Source: Gammaproteobacteria bacterium RBG_16_37_9 (lineage in GTDB: Bacteria > Pseudomonadota > Gammaproteobacteria > UBA9339). From it: a DNA stretch of 16,244 bases. Made by a program: the position numbers and the translations under genes. Within the stretch, counting starts at the first letter, position 1. Every line of letters begins with the position of its first letter. Positions 14,424 to 16,244 of the stretch are shown here, piece after piece. The notes beneath the pieces are model-generated. The model worked only from the letters and a program-made list of their open reading frames with translations. It did not search any database and was not told where the DNA came from. The stretch spans positions 3,321-19,564 of the forward strand of contig MGXJ01000021.1 of assembly GCA_001801345.1 (NCBI GenBank), in the 5' to 3' direction.

Positions 14424-15054
14424 AAATGTTTTTAAATTGATACATGCACATTTCATTAATAACACAACTTTTGCATTTGGGTTTTTGTGCGATACAGGTA
14501 TATCTGCCATGCAGAATAAGTAAATTTCCTGCGGTTTTAGCGAATTTTTTTGGAATGATTTTTAGAAGTTTAGTTTCAATCTCTTCTGGCGTTTTTCCTT
14601 GAGCAATACCGATACGATTGGCAACTCTAAATACATGAGTGTCTACTGCAATTGTTGGCTGATTAAACGCGATATTTAAAATTACATTGGCAGTTTTGCG
14701 TCCAACCCCTGGTAAAGTTTCTAATTCTTCACGAGTTTTTGGGATCTGAGAATTAAAGTTTTTCACTAAAATTTCACAAGTTTTGGCAATGTTTTTAGCC
14801 TTGGTGTTAAAAAAACCAGAGCTTTTAATATGTTTTTTGATCTCTTTAATGCCAAGCTTTAGTATTTTTTCTGGAGTATTGGCAATTGCAAATAAACTAC
14901 TAGTTATTTTGTTAACAGTTTTATCCGTAGTGCGTGCTGAAAGCATTACTGCAATTAGCAATTCAAAGTTAGAATTGTAATTTAATTCTGTAGTAGGATT
15001 GGGAATAGATGAACTTAGATTTTTGAAAATTTGAAAAACTGTTTTTGGGTTCAT
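14422..15054 (-). CDS. nth: Endonuclease III (DNA glycosylase/AP lyase)
   Basis: Base-excision-repair enzyme that removes oxidised pyrimidines and cleaves the abasic site. It is 210 aa against 211 in E. coli, with the key residues at the same numbers: the helix-hairpin-helix LPGVGRKTANV (114-124) with catalytic Lys120, catalytic Asp138 in AVDTHVFRVANR, and the [4Fe-4S] ligands Cys187, Cys194, Cys197 and Cys203 (C-x6-C-x2-C-x5-C). Residue 41, usually Gln in the SAQATD motif that fills the gap left by the flipped base, is Arg here (SARTTD). The ATG at 15054 is the obvious start. Its 3' end meets the terminator shared with porin 2. A palindromic repeat separates it from metG upstream on the same strand. 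Confidence 0.97.
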   Translation of the reverse strand: MNPKTVFQIFKNLSSSIPNPTTELNYNSNFELLIAVMLSARTTDKTVNKITSSLFAIANTPEKILKLGIKEIKKHIKSSGFFNTKAKNIAKTCEILVKNFNSQIPKTREELETLPGVGRKTANVILNIAFNQPTIAVDTHVFRVANRIGIAQGKTPEEIETKLLKIIPKKFAKTAGNLLILHGRYTCIAQKPKCKSCVINEMCMYQFKNI

Positions 15055-15069
15055 GGAATACCTTTTGTA

Positions 15070-15131
15070 GGTGGTAGCCGCAGGCTTTAGCCTGCGTTTT
15101 CGGGCAACGCAAGCTAAAGCTTGCGGCTACC
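15070..15131. repeat. REP-like inverted pair (BIME-like), copy 2, between metG and nth
   Basis: Two GTAG-plus-hairpin units face each other. The left unit is GTAG (15074-15077) followed by CGCAGGCT/AGCCTGCG (15079-15086 with 15089-15096). The right unit is its mirror: CGCAAGCT/AGCTTGCG (15108-15115 with 15118-15125), then CTAC (15127-15130). The full arms 15073-15098 and 15106-15131 match at 24 of 26 positions around a 7-nt loop. This is the layout of bacterial REP sequences, in which GTAG marks the hairpin foot recognised by REP-associated transposases. A shortened copy lies at 5565-5620. It may also act as a transcription or mRNA-end signal after metG. Confidence 0.85.
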
Positions 15132-15175
15132 AATTTAATTTTATAACTATTTTTATAATTCCAACCACGATGTTT

Positions 15176-16244
15176 TTAGGATAATAATTGTTCAATATTT
15201 TTTGGATCAATGCGTTGCATTAGTGGTTCAAAATTATTAATTTTGTGATTAAGTAGCTGAGTTTTACGATCTTCCCATGTTAGCGGTTCAACCTGTAGGA
15301 ATTTTTCAGAATTAGCGGCAAGCACGGGTAAAATAGGTTTTAGGAAAATCACTAATAAGCGAAATATATTTAAACCCATGGTGCATATATCTTGGATGGC
15401 AGGATCATTCGGATTTTGTTTGGATATGTTCCAAGGTTTTTTTTCATCGATGTATTGATTAGCAAGATCGGCAAGATGCATTATGAGGCGAACCGCATGG
15501 CTAAAATTTCGCGTCTCATAAGATTCCCCGATTTTTTCAGAAAGTTTTAATCCTTCAGTAAATAGCTCTGGTGCATTAAGGTGACTTGATAACGTTCCTT
15601 CAAAATTTTTATTGATAAAGCAGGACAAGCGACTAGCAATATTTACTACTTTCCCGATTAGATCGCTATTATTGCGTTTAACAAAATCATCGAAGTTTAA
15701 ATCGATGTCGTCGATTCCAGAGCCAAGCTTAGCGGCAAAGTAATAGCGTAAATATTCCGGGTTTAGATGTTTTAAATAATCGCGTGCTAAAATGAATGTT
15801 CCGCGAGATTTCGACATTTTTTGACCATTTATTGTTAAATAGCCATGAGCAAATATTGCTGTTGGTTTGCGTAAATTGGCGCTTTCGAGAATTGCCGGCC
15901 AAAAAAGCGCGTGAAAGTTAATAATATCTTTGCCGACAAAATGATATAGTTTTATTTTGCTATCGTGATTCCAATATTCATCAATGTTTATTTTTTTGCG
16001 CTTACTTAAATTTTTTAAACTTGCAATATAACCTATAGGAGCATCGAGCCAAACATAGAAGTATTTACCTGGTTTGTTAGGAATTTCAAATCCGAAATAA
16101 GGTTCGTCGCGTGAAATATCCCATGATTTTAAACCCTGAGCAAACCATTCATTGAGTTTGTTAATGATTTCTGGCTGTAAGCTTTTTTGACCCCACGCTT
16201 TAAGTTGATCGGTATATTTATCCAAACGGAAAAAATAATGTTCA
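15176..16244 (-). CDS. metG: Methionyl-tRNA synthetase, N-terminal part outside window
   Basis: Charges tRNA-Met with methionine. The minus strand is open from the window edge (16243) to the TAA at 15178-15176, about 355 residues, with no start inside. The first visible residues (EHYFFRLDKYTDQLKAW) align with the middle of E. coli MetRS. Visible parts are ISRDEPYFGFEIPNKPGKYF, YVWLDAPIGYIASLKNL, HFVGKDIINFHALFWPA, the catalytic KMSKS loop (GQKMSKSRGTF), and the anticodon-binding helical domain (DLANQYIDEKKPWN and CTMGLNIFRLLVIFLKP). It stops at RIDPKNIEQLLS, where E. coli MetRS continues about 130 residues into the EMAP/Trbp111-like tRNA-binding dimerisation domain. The DNA downstream encodes no such domain in any obvious frame, so this is the short, probably monomeric form. 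Confidence 0.97.
   Translation of the reverse strand, partial: EHYFFRLDKYTDQLKAWGQKSLQPEIINKLNEWFAQGLKSWDISRDEPYFGFEIPNKPGKYFYVWLDAPIGYIASLKNLSKRKKINIDEYWNHDSKIKLYHFVGKDIINFHALFWPAILESANLRKPTAIFAHGYLTINGQKMSKSRGTFILARDYLKHLNPEYLRYYFAAKLGSGIDDIDLNFDDFVKRNNSDLIGKVVNIASRLSCFINKNFEGTLSSHLNAPELFTEGLKLSEKIGESYETRNFSHAVRLIMHLADLANQYIDEKKPWNISKQNPNDPAIQDICTMGLNIFRLLVIFLKPILPVLAANSEKFLQVEPLTWEDRKTQLLNHKINNFEPLMQRIDPKNIEQLLS

Overview
The window is AT-rich chromosomal DNA from a Gram-negative bacterium, most likely a gammaproteobacterium of the Legionellales/Coxiellaceae type. The support is: SecA, Nth and MetG that read like gammaproteobacterial orthologues; a dciA gene divergent from secA; an lptD-surA pair; and two tandem outer-membrane porins resembling the LbtU siderophore-porin family, which is known from Legionella. 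No rRNA, tRNA, CRISPR array, transposase or phage gene was seen. The placement is by inspection only.

Layout. (1) 1-420, minus: 5' part of a DciA-like (DUF721) gene, cut by the window edge. (2) 457-3201, plus: complete secA, followed at once by a long palindrome. (3) 3281-5612, plus: a family-2 glycosyltransferase and an O-antigen-ligase-like membrane protein, overlapping by 11 nt. (4) 6555-5672, minus: a tiny lipoprotein gene (LptM-like, 42 aa) overlapping by 4 nt a WaaE/KdtX-like glycosyltransferase. (5) 6640-10876, plus: an alpha/beta-hydrolase carboxylesterase, lptD and a short surA, tightly spaced. (6) 10877-11343: a gene-free stretch filled by a large nested palindrome and the promoter/leader of the next gene. 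(7) 11344-14365, plus: two paralogous porins. (8) 14391-14423: a terminator shared by converging genes. (9) 15054-14422 and 16244-15176, minus: nth and the 3' part of metG.

How the genes fit together. Most of the window concerns the cell envelope. SecA drives export of the precursors of LptD, SurA, the LptM-like lipoprotein and the porins. SurA chaperones outer-membrane proteins such as LptD and the porins. LptM-type lipoproteins help LptD reach its mature disulfide state. LptD inserts LPS into the outer membrane, and the two glycosyltransferases and the ligase probably build or decorate that LPS. nth (base-excision repair) and metG (translation) are unrelated housekeeping genes.

The most unusual feature is a set of at least four different palindromic, hairpin-forming elements. 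They lie at gene 3' ends or between genes, and two of them extend the reading frame of the host gene. One family has a GTAG-plus-hairpin layout like REP sequences and occurs twice. No mobilising gene is in the window. Other points worth a look are a SurA with one parvulin domain whose usual active-site His position is Asp, a methionyl-tRNA synthetase without the C-terminal tRNA-binding domain, and the small lptM-like gene, which is easy to miss.
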